Assembly: GCF_012999535.1 (NCBI RefSeq)
Contig: NZ_JABBWV010000002.1
Span: 1 to 64,000 of the forward strand
DNA length: 64,000 nucleotides
Source: Microbispora sp. H11081
Lineage (GTDB): Bacteria > Actinomycetota > Actinomycetes > Streptosporangiales > Streptosporangiaceae
Direction of reading: 5' to 3'
Of this stretch, positions 17,839 to 25,672 are shown one piece after another; within the stretch, counting starts at the first letter, position 1; each line of letters opens with the position of its first letter. Made by a program: the position numbers and the translations under genes. The notes below the pieces were generated by a model. That model was not told where the DNA came from. It saw only the letters and a program-made list of their open reading frames with translations, and made no database searches.

Positions 17839-17939
17839 ACGAGGCAGTCGACGAGGACGGCCGGCGGGGCGCCGGGTCGCGCGCTCCACGCACGACCGGG
17901 CTCCCGGCCGCGGGCGAGGAGCGGACATGGGCCGGATAG
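17835..17939 (+). CDS. Candidate 34-codon micro-ORF between murJ and the glycosyltransferase
   Basis: GTG 17835 overlaps the murJ stop as GTGA and has GAGGAG (17824-17829) five bases upstream. It ends 13 bases inside the next gene. The product is hydrophilic, rich in Glu, Arg and Gly, with no recognisable domain. The good ribosome binding site and tight linkage make it worth listing, but conservation is unknown. Confidence 0.35.
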   Translation: MNEAVDEDGRRGAGSRAPRTTGLPAAGEERTWAG

Positions 17940-19039
17940 TGCTCGTGCTCGGGTCGAGCATGGGTGGCGTGGGCAGGCACGTGCGGATGCTCGCCGGGGG
18001 GCTGGCCGCGCGGGGTCACCGGGTGCTGGTCGCGGGTCCCGGCGGCACCGAGGAGGCCTTCGGCTTCACCGGCGCGGGCGCGGGCTTCGCCGAGGTGGAG
18101 ATCGCCGACCGGCCGCACCCGGCGCACGACCTGCGGACCGTGCTGCGCCTGCGCAGGCTCGCCCGCGGCGCCGACGTCGTCCACGCCCACGGACTTCGGT
18201 CCGGGGCGCTGGCCGCGCTGGCGCTCACCGGGTCGCGGGGGTGGCCGCGTCTCGTGGTCACCCTGCACAACGCGGTCACGGCGGGCGGCGCGATCGGGAT
18301 GGTCTACCGCCTGCTGGAACGGATCGTGGCCCGGCGCGCGGACCGCGTTCTGGCGATCTCGCCGGACGTCGCGGAGCGCATGCGGGCGAGGGGCGCCCAG
18401 GGGGTGGACCTCGCGGTGGTGCCCGCGCCGCCGCTCGCGGAACCGGGCCGTCCGGCGGACAAGGTGCGGGCCGAGATCGCCGCCCGGCTGCCCGGCGCGG
18501 CGCACCCGACGCGGGCCGCGCGGGAGCGGCCGATCCTGCTCACGGTCGCCCGGCTGGCCCAGCAGAAGGGCCTGGAGACGCTGCTCGACGCGGCGGCCGG
18601 GCCGTACAAGGGGGACCCGGTCTTCGTGGTCGCGGGCGACGGGCCGTTGCGGGCGGAGCTTCAGGCCCGCGTCGACGCCGAGGAACTGCCCGTGGTGCTG
18701 TACGGCTGGGCCGACCCGGCCGACCTGCTCCAGGTCGCGACGGCGGTGATCGTGCCCAGCAGGTGGGAAGGGCAGCCGCTGAGCGTCCAGGAGGCGCTGC
18801 GGGCGGGCAGGCCGGTCATCGCGACACGGGTCGGCGGCATCCCGGAGATGGTGGGCGAGGCGGCCCTGCTGGTGCCGCCGCAGGACCCGGGCGCGCTGAG
18901 CCGGGAGATCGGCCGCCTGCTCGGCGATCCCGCCCTGGCCGCCCGCCTGGCCGAGGCGTCCGTACGGCGGGGCGGGGAACTGCCCGACGAGGACGCGGCG
19001 CTGCGCGCGGTGCTGAGGGCGTACGGGCTCGCCTCCTAG
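17927..19039 (+). CDS. Family 4 glycosyltransferase (GT-B fold)
   Basis: 370 aa. N-terminal acceptor domain with SSMGGVGRHVRMLAGGLAARGH and VHAHGLRSG. C-terminal donor domain with LTVARLAQQKGLETLLDA, VVAGDGPLRAEL and the EX7E-type region PSRWEGQPLSVQEALRAG. GT4 enzymes transfer sugars from nucleotide donors at the cytosolic membrane face. ATG 17927 has GAGGAG five bases upstream. As the last gene of the steA-to-GT4 run, it probably decorates or builds the glycan exported by the flippase. The sugar is unknown. Confidence 0.88.
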   Translation: MGRIVLVLGSSMGGVGRHVRMLAGGLAARGHRVLVAGPGGTEEAFGFTGAGAGFAEVEIADRPHPAHDLRTVLRLRRLARGADVVHAHGLRSGALAALALTGSRGWPRLVVTLHNAVTAGGAIGMVYRLLERIVARRADRVLAISPDVAERMRARGAQGVDLAVVPAPPLAEPGRPADKVRAEIAARLPGAAHPTRAARERPILLTVARLAQQKGLETLLDAAAGPYKGDPVFVVAGDGPLRAELQARVDAEELPVVLYGWADPADLLQVATAVIVPSRWEGQPLSVQEALRAGRPVIATRVGGIPEMVGEAALLVPPQDPGALSREIGRLLGDPALAARLAEASVRRGGELPDEDAALRAVLRAYGLAS

Positions 19040-19177
19040 GAGCGACCGGGGGTGGCGGGAGGGTGCGAGCACCCTCTCGCGCGGGCCAGAGAAGTCCATC
19101 GGCCCGGTGAGTCTGCGGGTTTCGGCCCGGGATCGCCGGTGTTCCGGCGAGGATTAGGTGAGGCCAGGCCTGATCCC

Positions 19178-19183
19178 TATACT
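19178..19183 (+). promoter_or_regulatory. -10 element for the terC riboswitch transcript
   Basis: TATACT, a near-ideal actinobacterial -10 hexamer, predicts a start near 19190, immediately at the 5' strand of the riboswitch. No good -35 is seen. Confidence 0.6.
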
Positions 19184-19188
19184 GAACG

Positions 19189-19317
19189 GGTTGGGGGGGA
19201 GTATCCCTTCGCGGCGGTTCCGTCATCACGGTGTATGCACCCGGGGCCGTCGGTCCGTCCTTCGCGTACGGGCGGGAGAGACCTCCGGCAGTGTGTTCAG
19301 CGCGCGCGCCGGAGGTC
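19189..19317 (+). promoter_or_regulatory. yybP-ykoY (manganese) riboswitch controlling terC
   Basis: Conserved family blocks appear in order: GGGGAGTA (19196-19203), CCGTCATCACGG (19220-19231), the CACCCGGGG segment (19238-19246) and GGGAGAGACC (19273-19282). ACCTCCGG (19281-19288) can pair either with the G run at 19193-19196 to close the aptamer or with CCGGAGGT (19309-19316), which holds the terC Shine-Dalgarno. That predicts a translational ON switch on Mn2+ binding. The family is known upstream of terC and mntP genes; the pairing scheme is my inference. Confidence 0.85.
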
Positions 19318-19320
19318 GTC

Positions 19321-20334
19321 GTGGTACATGCCCCAGTATGGTTGTGGGCCCTGGTCATCGTGGGTCTTCTCGTTGTGCTCGCGGTCGACCTGTGGATCGT
19401 CGACCGTGGTGAGCCCCGCGAGTTCTCGATGCGGCAGGCCAGCATCTGGGTGGGCTTCTACGTCTCCCTGGCGGTGCTGTTCGGCATCGGGTTGACGATC
19501 TGGGAGGGCCCGGGGACCGGTGGCGAGTTCTTCGCGGGCTATCTGACGGAGTACAGCCTCAGCGTCGACAACCTGTTCGTCTTCTACATCATCATGACCC
19601 GCTTCGGGGTCCCCCGGATCTACCAGCACAAGGTCCTGCTCGTGGGCATCGTCCTCGCGCTCGTCATGCGCGGGATCTTCATCGCCATCGGGGCCGCCGC
19701 GCTGAGCCGTTTCGGCTGGCTGCTGTACGTGTTCGGGGTCTTCCTGATCTACACGGCGTACACGCTGATCCGGGACCACAACAAGGCCGACGAGGAGTTC
19801 AGCGAGAACATCCTCCTGCGCTGGGCGCGGCGGGTCTTCCCGACCACCCCCGACTACGTCGGCTCCCGGGTGACCGTGCGGGTGGACGGCAGGCGCATGG
19901 TCACGCCCATGCTGATCGTGATGATCGCCATCGGGACCACCGACCTGCTGTTCGCCCTCGACTCGATTCCGGCCATCTTCGGCCTCACGAAGTCGGCCTT
20001 CGTCGTCTTCTCGGCGAACGCGTTCGCCCTGATGGGACTGCGTCAGCTCTACTTCCTGCTCGGTGGTCTGCTGCAGCGGCTCGTCTACATCAGCTACGGA
20101 TTGGCGTTCATCCTCGGTTTCATCGGGGTTAAGCTGATTCTCGAAGCACTCCACGAGAACGAGGTCTCCTGGGCTCCCCAGATCCCCATCTGGGTCTCGC
20201 TGGCGGTCATCGGTGTGACCATGACCGTGACCACCGTCGCCAGTCTCGTCAGGGCGCGCCGCGTCGACAGGACCAGCACTCCGGGGGGAGCCTCACAGTC
20301 GGAGGCCTCTCAGGCGGAAGCTCCGCAGGGCTAG
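19321..20334 (+). CDS. terC: TerC/Alx family integral membrane protein
   Basis: 337 aa with about nine transmembrane helices. Family motifs EYSLSVDNLFVF (about 78-89) and DLLFALDSIPAIFGLT, each with the conserved membrane Asp, are present. TerC proteins are linked to manganese export and to metalation of secreted proteins, and were first named for tellurite resistance. GTG 19321 is chosen because GGAGGT (19311-19316) lies four bases upstream inside the riboswitch. Reading frames opening earlier would run through the riboswitch and are unlikely. The Ser/Gln-rich C-terminal tail is cytosolic. Confidence 0.93.
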   Translation: MVHAPVWLWALVIVGLLVVLAVDLWIVDRGEPREFSMRQASIWVGFYVSLAVLFGIGLTIWEGPGTGGEFFAGYLTEYSLSVDNLFVFYIIMTRFGVPRIYQHKVLLVGIVLALVMRGIFIAIGAAALSRFGWLLYVFGVFLIYTAYTLIRDHNKADEEFSENILLRWARRVFPTTPDYVGSRVTVRVDGRRMVTPMLIVMIAIGTTDLLFALDSIPAIFGLTKSAFVVFSANAFALMGLRQLYFLLGGLLQRLVYISYGLAFILGFIGVKLILEALHENEVSWAPQIPIWVSLAVIGVTMTVTTVASLVRARRVDRTSTPGGASQSEASQAEAPQG

Positions 20335-20458
20335 CGAAAACGGGCACTCACCCTGTTTGCTTATTCTCGTTGTGCCACGCATTGACTGCCGAATCGGTAA
20401 TATCGATCGTTAGCTCGTATGCCGGTCCATAGTCGCCAGAAGAGTACAAAGGTCATCT

Positions 20459-21133
20459 GTGTCCAACGAATCGTTGCCCCGCGGCCCTGAATTCGGGCCC
20501 GCGCAAAGTGCCCGGGGACGAGTCAGGCTCGCACGCGGGGTGTCCCCGTGGCTGGCTCCGACCGCCGCCGCGGCGGCCGTCACCGCCGTCCTTACTCGCA
20601 GGTCGCCCCGTTGGGCGCTGGCCGCGGCGCCACTCGCCGCACTGACCGGCGGGATGCTGTGGTTCTTCCGCGATCCCGAGCGCGTCGCAGGCGAGGGCAG
20701 GCTCATCTCTCCCGCCGACGGCGTCGTGCAGAGCATCGACCCCTGGCCGGACGGCCGCACCCGGGTCGCGATCTTCATGAGCCCGCTCAACGTGCACGTC
20801 AACCGGGCGCCGGCGGCAGGCACCGTCCTCTCCGTCGAGCACGTGCCCGGCGGCTTCGTGCCCGCGTTCAACAAGGACAGCGACCAGAACGAGCGTGTCG
20901 TCTGGCATTTCGACACCGTGCTCGGTGACATCGAGATGGTGCAGATCGCCGGAGCCGTCGCGCGCCGCATCGTGCCGTACCTGTTCGCGGGGGCGAAGGT
21001 CCTCCAGGGCGAACGGGTCGGGCTCATCCGTTTCGGCTCCCGGGTGGACGTCTACCTGCCCGAGGGAATCAGGCCGGCGGTCACCGTCGGCACCAGGACC
21101 GTCGCGGGGGTGACGCGCCTTGACCACGTCTGA
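20459..21133 (+). CDS. psd: Phosphatidylserine decarboxylase proenzyme
   Basis: 224 aa, the short archaeal/actinobacterial form. It makes phosphatidylethanolamine from phosphatidylserine. Hydrophobic N-terminal segments (about 27-65) anchor it to the membrane. FFRDPERVAGEG and SPADGVVQSID are family motifs, and self-cleavage to the pyruvoyl enzyme is expected at Gly193-Ser194 within RFGSRVD. GTG 20459 has AAAGG six bases upstream. A TAATAT hexamer at 20399-20404 may be its -10. It overlaps pssA by 14 bases. Confidence 0.93.
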   Translation: MSNESLPRGPEFGPAQSARGRVRLARGVSPWLAPTAAAAAVTAVLTRRSPRWALAAAPLAALTGGMLWFFRDPERVAGEGRLISPADGVVQSIDPWPDGRTRVAIFMSPLNVHVNRAPAAGTVLSVEHVPGGFVPAFNKDSDQNERVVWHFDTVLGDIEMVQIAGAVARRIVPYLFAGAKVLQGERVGLIRFGSRVDVYLPEGIRPAVTVGTRTVAGVTRLDHV

Positions 21134-21959
21134 CCTCGGAGCCGAAGCCTCCTGGCCGGTGGAGGAGGCGGCGGACGAGCCACGCGGGCCCGTCGGCAAG
21201 GCCTTCCGCCTGTCTGCCGCAGACTCGCTCTCGCTCGGCAACGCGCTCAGCGGGTTCCTCGCCGTCTGCGTGCTCGCCTGGTCGGCGATCAGCGACCTGC
21301 AGGCCAGCGGCAAGTTCGCCCCCGACCCGCGGTTCTTCGGCACGGCCGTGGTGCTGCTGCTCATCGGCGCGACCTGCGACCTGTTCGACGGCCTGGTGGC
21401 GAGGAAGTTCCGCGCGTCCGCGATGGGCGCAGAACTGGACAACCTCGCCGACGTGATCAGCTTCGGCTTCGCGCCCGCCTTCATGGTGATGATCTGGGCC
21501 GGTTTCTCCGGCAAGCTCCCGTTGTGGCTGGTGTTGTGTGCGGCCGGGTCCGTCCTGATCGCCGGCGTCGTACGGCTGGCCAGGTTCGCCTGTGTGAAGA
21601 CCAAGAGTGGCGACTTCATGGGACTGCCGATCCCGATGGGCGCCATGACCGTGGTGTCGATCGTGCTGCTCTTCCAGCCGAACTACGTCACGATCGCCGC
21701 CATCTTCGGTGTGGCCTGGCTGATGGTCAGCCGCATCGAGTATCCCAAGCCGAAGGGCAACCTGGCCGCCGTCGTGCTGGCCTGGATGCTGATCAACGTG
21801 GCGTGCCTGACGATCTGGGCGGCCGGCCTCGCCGGCGGCGACCAGCTCATCAAGGTGGGCGCCACCATGCAGATCGCGATCGTCTCCGCCATTCCGCTTC
21901 GGGTTCTCATGTTCAAACAGCAGCAGCGCAGGGAACGACGCTCGGAGAACGCGGGCTGA
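21120..21959 (+). CDS. pssA: CDP-diacylglycerol-serine O-phosphatidyltransferase
   Basis: 279 aa, multi-spanning. The CDP-alcohol phosphotransferase signature D-x2-DG-x2-AR-x8-G-x3-D-x3-D is complete in CDLFDGLVARKFRASAMG followed by AELDNLAD. It makes phosphatidylserine, the substrate of the preceding Psd, so the pair forms the PE pathway. TTG 21120 overlaps the end of psd by 14 bases; no later start retains the full N-terminus. Confidence 0.93.
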   Translation: MTTSDLGAEASWPVEEAADEPRGPVGKAFRLSAADSLSLGNALSGFLAVCVLAWSAISDLQASGKFAPDPRFFGTAVVLLLIGATCDLFDGLVARKFRASAMGAELDNLADVISFGFAPAFMVMIWAGFSGKLPLWLVLCAAGSVLIAGVVRLARFACVKTKSGDFMGLPIPMGAMTVVSIVLLFQPNYVTIAAIFGVAWLMVSRIEYPKPKGNLAAVVLAWMLINVACLTIWAAGLAGGDQLIKVGATMQIAIVSAIPLRVLMFKQQQRRERRSENAG

Positions 21960-21975
21960 CGTCGTCGCACGGACA

Positions 21976-21997
21976 GGGCCCCGGTCGGCTGGGGCCC
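21976..21997 (+). terminator. psd-pssA terminator hairpin
   Basis: GGGCCCC (21976-21982) pairs with GGGGCCC (21991-21997) around an 8-base loop, 17 bases after the pssA stop. Confidence 0.65.
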
Positions 21998-22059
21998 GCC
22001 TTCTTGGGCCCGGCCAATCACGTGGAGAAAACGCCTAGTCCAATGGAGCCCTGGTCGCC

Positions 22060-22356
22060 ATGCCTCGTGAGCACACCCGGACGTACTTCCTCGGCAAACT
22101 GGCCCGGGAGCTTGAGCTACGAGGGCTGGAGGCGTCCCTGCGCCCCGACCCGCCGTCCCTGAAGGTCCGCGACCCCGACGCGGCGCTGTTCACTGAGACC
22201 GTCGACTGCGTCGCGATGGCGGACGGCTGGTTCTACCGCTGGTCCTGGGGCGACGTGGTGGAGAGCGCGGAGGAGCCCGCGCTGGCGGCCGACCGCATCG
22301 TGAAGGTCTTCACCACCGGCGAGCCCCGGCCGCATCCCGCCCTCGGCGACGCCTGA
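22060..22356 (+). CDS. Small hypothetical protein
   Basis: 98 aa, not recognised. It begins PREHTRTYFLGKLARELELRG and has a DGWFYRWSWGDVVE segment, so it appears to be a small soluble alpha/beta protein with conserved-looking aromatics. Codon use matches neighbours. It ends 12 bases before the convergent menC-like gene. Function cannot be assigned. Confidence 0.65.
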   Translation: MPREHTRTYFLGKLARELELRGLEASLRPDPPSLKVRDPDAALFTETVDCVAMADGWFYRWSWGDVVESAEEPALAADRIVKVFTTGEPRPHPALGDA

Positions 22357-22368
22357 CGGGCTTCCCTG

Positions 22369-23469
22369 TCACAGGCGGATCCACTCCGTCGCCGTGGTGA
22401 CCTCGTCCAGGACGTCAGGGAGGGGGTCCACCCCCAGTCCCGGGCCGTACGGCACGGCGAGGTGCCCGCCGTCGAGCTCGAACGGCGGGGTCACGTCGGT
22501 GTGGAAGTAGCGCCGGGAGGCGGAGGTGTCGCCCGGCAGCGTGAAACCGGGCAGCGCGGCCAGCGCGACGTTGGCCGCACGTCCGATGCCGGTCTCCAGC
22601 ATGCCGCCGCACCAGACCGCGACGCCGTGTGCGCGGCACAGGTCGTGGATGCGCCGCGCCTCGAGATAACCGCCGACCCGCCCCGGCTTGATGTTGATCA
22701 CCGAGCACGCGCCGAGGCTGATCGCCGCCGCCGCGTGGGCCGCCGACTCGATCGACTCGTCCAGGCAGATCGGGGTGCGGATCGACCGGGCGAGCCTGGC
22801 GTGCTGCACGAGGTCGTCGTCGGCCAGCGGCTGCTCGATCAGCAGCAGGTCGAAGTCGTCCAGCCGGGCCAGATGCCGGGCGTCGGCGAGAGTGTAGGCC
22901 GCGTTGGCGTCCACCTGGAGCAGCAGTTCCTCCCCGAACCGCTCGCGGACCGCGCGGACCGGCGCCACGTCCCATCCCGGCTCGATCTTCAGCTTGACCC
23001 GGACGTACCCCTCCTCGACGTACGCCCCGACGGTGTCCAGCAACTCGGGCACCGAGCCCATGATCCCGACAGAGACCCCGCAGGGGACACGGTCGCGGGT
23101 GGCGCCGAGGAACCGGGCGAACGACTCGCCGGCGAGCCGGAGCGACGCGTCGAGCACCGCCGCCTCCAGCGCCGCCTTGGCCATCCGGTGGCCCTTGAAC
23201 GGCGCGAGGGCGGGACCGACGGCCTGGGGGTCCAGCCCGCGGGGGAGCGCGGGGACGAGGAAACGGCGCAGCACGTCGGCCGCCGCGTCCACGTACTCGG
23301 AGGAGTAGAGCGGCTCGGACATCGCGACGCACTCGCCCCAGCCCTCGGCCTCCGGCGTCACCACCCGCACCAGCAGGACGTCGCGCGCGGTCTCGGTGCC
23401 GAACGACGTGCGGAACGGCGCGACGAGCGGCATCGCGATCCGGCGCAGCTCGATTCCAGTGATCTCCAT
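22369..23469 (-). CDS. menC: o-Succinylbenzoate synthase / N-acylamino acid racemase (enolase superfamily)
   Basis: 366 aa. The muconate-lactonizing subgroup is clear: catalytic Lys in VRVKLKIE, metal-binding Asp in QVDANAAYT, Glu in LIEQPL, Asp in CLDESI, and second catalytic Lys in INIKPGRVGG. It resembles the MenC2/NAAAR branch, where OSBS for menaquinone and N-acylamino acid racemization are often combined. No other men genes are nearby, so the menaquinone role is likely but not proven by context. ATG 23469 has GGAG ten bases upstream. It lies downstream of gntP on the same strand. Confidence 0.85.
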   Translation of the reverse strand: MEITGIELRRIAMPLVAPFRTSFGTETARDVLLVRVVTPEAEGWGECVAMSEPLYSSEYVDAAADVLRRFLVPALPRGLDPQAVGPALAPFKGHRMAKAALEAAVLDASLRLAGESFARFLGATRDRVPCGVSVGIMGSVPELLDTVGAYVEEGYVRVKLKIEPGWDVAPVRAVRERFGEELLLQVDANAAYTLADARHLARLDDFDLLLIEQPLADDDLVQHARLARSIRTPICLDESIESAAHAAAAISLGACSVINIKPGRVGGYLEARRIHDLCRAHGVAVWCGGMLETGIGRAANVALAALPGFTLPGDTSASRRYFHTDVTPPFELDGGHLAVPYGPGLGVDPLPDVLDEVTTATEWIRL

Positions 23470-23523
23470 GAGGTGCCGGGCTCCAGGGGAAGGACGATGT
23501 GCGCCGTTCACTATACGGAGGTC

Positions 23524-24915
23524 TCAGACCACCAGCCCGAGCAGGAGCACGCAGCAGAACGACACCACGGAGATGATCGTCTCCATGATCGACCAGGTTC
23601 TGACGGTCTCGCCGACGGTCATCCCGAGATACTCCTTGACCAGCCAGAACCCGGCGTCGTTCACGTGGGAGAAGAACAGGGAGCCCGCGCCGATGGCGAG
23701 CACGAGCAGGGCGACCTGGGCGGGGGGCTGACCGGCGGCCAGCGGCGCGGCGATCCCGGCGGCGGAGATCGTGGCGACCGTCGCGGAACCGGTGGCCAGC
23801 CGGATGCCGACGGCGATGAGCCAGCCGAGCACCAGCACGGGTATGTTCGCGCCCTGCGCCGCCTCGCCGATGACCTTGCCGACGCCCGAGTCGACCAGCG
23901 TCTGCTTGAACCCGCCGCCCGCGCCGACGATGAGCAGGATCCCGGCGATCGGCGGCAGCGAGTCGGAGATCGCCGAGGAGATCCGGGCCCGGCCGAAGCC
24001 CGCGGCGCGGCCCAGGGTGAACATCGCCACGATCACGCCGATGAGAAGGGCGATGAGCGGGGTGCCGAGGACCTCGAACGGGGTGCGCACCGCGTGGTCC
24101 TCCGGCAGGACGATCTCCACGACGGCCCGGCCCAGCATCAGCACGACCGGCAGCAGGATCGTGGCCACCGTGACGCCGAAGCCGGGGCGGGGACGTTCCC
24201 GGTCCTCCGGTTCCGGCGTCTGCTCCCGTTCGAGCCGCTCCGGTGGCTCCGGCCGTACCCACCGGGCGGCCAGCCTGGCGAACAACGGGCCGGACACGAT
24301 CACGGTCGGGATCGCCACCAGCAGGCCCAGCCCGAGCGTGAGCCCGAGGTCCGCCTTGAGCGTGTCGATCGCGACCAGCGGCCCGGGATGCGGGGGGACG
24401 AGGCCGTGCAGGACGGACAGGCCCGCCAGGGCGGGGACCGCGATCAGCAGCAGCGGACGGCCGCTGCGCCGCGCCACCAGCATGATGACGGGGATCAGCA
24501 GGACAAGGCCGATCTCGAAGAACATCGGCAGCCCGATGAGCACCGCGATCAGCGTCACCGCCCACGGCAGCGACCGGTCGCCGCTGCGGCGCAGGATGCC
24601 GTCGACGATCTCGTCGGCCCCGCCGGAATCGGCCAGGAGCTTGCCCAGCATCGCCCCGAGGGCGATGAGCACGCCGACTCCGGCCACGGTCGAGCCCAGA
24701 CCGGCGGAGAAGCTGTCGATCAGGTCGCCGGGGGCCATGCCGGCCACCACGCCGAGCACGCCGGAGCCGACCACGAGGGCGAGGAAGGGGTGGGTCCGCA
24801 GCTTGGTGATCAGCAGCACGATGACGGCGATGCCGGCCAGGGCGGCCACGATCAGGCGGGTGTCGTGGCCGCTCCACGAGGCCGCGCCGGCGAGGGGAAT
24901 CACGAGGGGGGTCAT
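23524..24915 (-). CDS. gntP: GntP family gluconate/organic acid permease
   Basis: 463 aa with about 12-14 transmembrane helices. GntP landmarks include HPFLALVVGSGVLGVVAGM, VLHGLVPPHPGPL and the C-terminal GSLFFSHVNDAGFWLVKEY block. It imports gluconate or a related sugar acid by proton symport. Without a kinase or dehydratase beside it, the substrate is uncertain. ATG 24915 follows AGGAG at seven bases. A short cytosolic acidic loop (about 225-250) is rich in Glu, Pro and Arg. Confidence 0.9.
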   Translation of the reverse strand: MTPLVIPLAGAASWSGHDTRLIVAALAGIAVIVLLITKLRTHPFLALVVGSGVLGVVAGMAPGDLIDSFSAGLGSTVAGVGVLIALGAMLGKLLADSGGADEIVDGILRRSGDRSLPWAVTLIAVLIGLPMFFEIGLVLLIPVIMLVARRSGRPLLLIAVPALAGLSVLHGLVPPHPGPLVAIDTLKADLGLTLGLGLLVAIPTVIVSGPLFARLAARWVRPEPPERLEREQTPEPEDRERPRPGFGVTVATILLPVVLMLGRAVVEIVLPEDHAVRTPFEVLGTPLIALLIGVIVAMFTLGRAAGFGRARISSAISDSLPPIAGILLIVGAGGGFKQTLVDSGVGKVIGEAAQGANIPVLVLGWLIAVGIRLATGSATVATISAAGIAAPLAAGQPPAQVALLVLAIGAGSLFFSHVNDAGFWLVKEYLGMTVGETVRTWSIMETIISVVSFCCVLLLGLVV

Positions 24916-25027
24916 CCGGGGGCTCCTACGACGGTCGGTGCGGTAGCCGCTGCCCCGCAGGAGTCCTCCGAATCACCTCAGCCCGTCGCCCCCTGTGATC
25001 CCCGCGCCGGGACTCGGCCGGCGTCCG

Positions 25028-25672
25028 TCACCAGCCGCGGGCCTTCCACTCCGGCAGGTGCGGCCGCTCGGCGCCGAGCGTGGTGTCCTTGCCGTGGCCG
25101 GGATAGACCCAGGTCTCGTCGGGCAGGCGGTCGAAGATCCGTTCCACCACGTCCGTGAACAGCTGCTCGAACCGGGCCGGGTCCTTCTGCGTGTTGCCGA
25201 CCCCGCCGGGGAAGAGGGAGTCGCCGGTGAACAGGTGGCGGTCCTGGTAGAGCAGCGCGATCGAGCCGGGGGTGTGGCCGCGCAGGTGGATGACGTCCAG
25301 CGTCACCACGCCGACCGTCACCCGGTCTCCGTGCCCGACCTCCCTGGTCACCTTCACGGGCAGTTCCGGGGCGTCGAGCGGATGGGCGATGGTCTGGGCC
25401 CCGGTGGCCCGCGCCACCTCCTCCAGCGCCATCCAGTGGTCGCGGTGCCGGTGGGTGGTCACGATCGCGCTGATGGGCATGTCGCCGATGAGCTCGAGCA
25501 GCCGGTCGGGCTCGGCCGCCGCGTCGATCAGGACTCCGTCGCCGGTCTCCGCGCACCGCAGCAGGTAGGCGTTGTTGCCGAAGTCGCCGACCTCGATCTT
25601 CGAGATCGTCAGCCCCGGGACCTCCCGCACGTCGGCGGGCCCGTCCTTGGCGACGTTTCCGGTGTAGGTCAT
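25028..25672 (-). CDS. MBL-fold hydrolase, glyoxalase II-like, coupled to isomerase
   Basis: 214 aa. Zinc motif TTHRHRDHW has HxHxDH, with later ligands in LRGHTPGS, FTGDSLF and YPGHGKDT, as in glyoxalase II and persulfide dioxygenase. It is likely a thioester or thiol-conjugate hydrolase. ATG 25672 has AGAGGA seven bases upstream and overlaps the preceding TGA as ATGA. That coupling to a mycothiol-type isomerase gene suggests a mycothiol-linked substrate, which is inference. Both lie divergent from uvrA. Confidence 0.87.
   Translation of the reverse strand: MTYTGNVAKDGPADVREVPGLTISKIEVGDFGNNAYLLRCAETGDGVLIDAAAEPDRLLELIGDMPISAIVTTHRHRDHWMALEEVARATGAQTIAHPLDAPELPVKVTREVGHGDRVTVGVVTLDVIHLRGHTPGSIALLYQDRHLFTGDSLFPGGVGNTQKDPARFEQLFTDVVERIFDRLPDETWVYPGHGKDTTLGAERPHLPEWKARGW

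Noticed and set aside
22462-25158. 898-codon plus-strand frame opposite menC, gntP and MBL genes
   Set aside because: It crosses three well-supported minus-strand genes and is His/Gln/Arg/Asp-rich, the usual antisense pattern.
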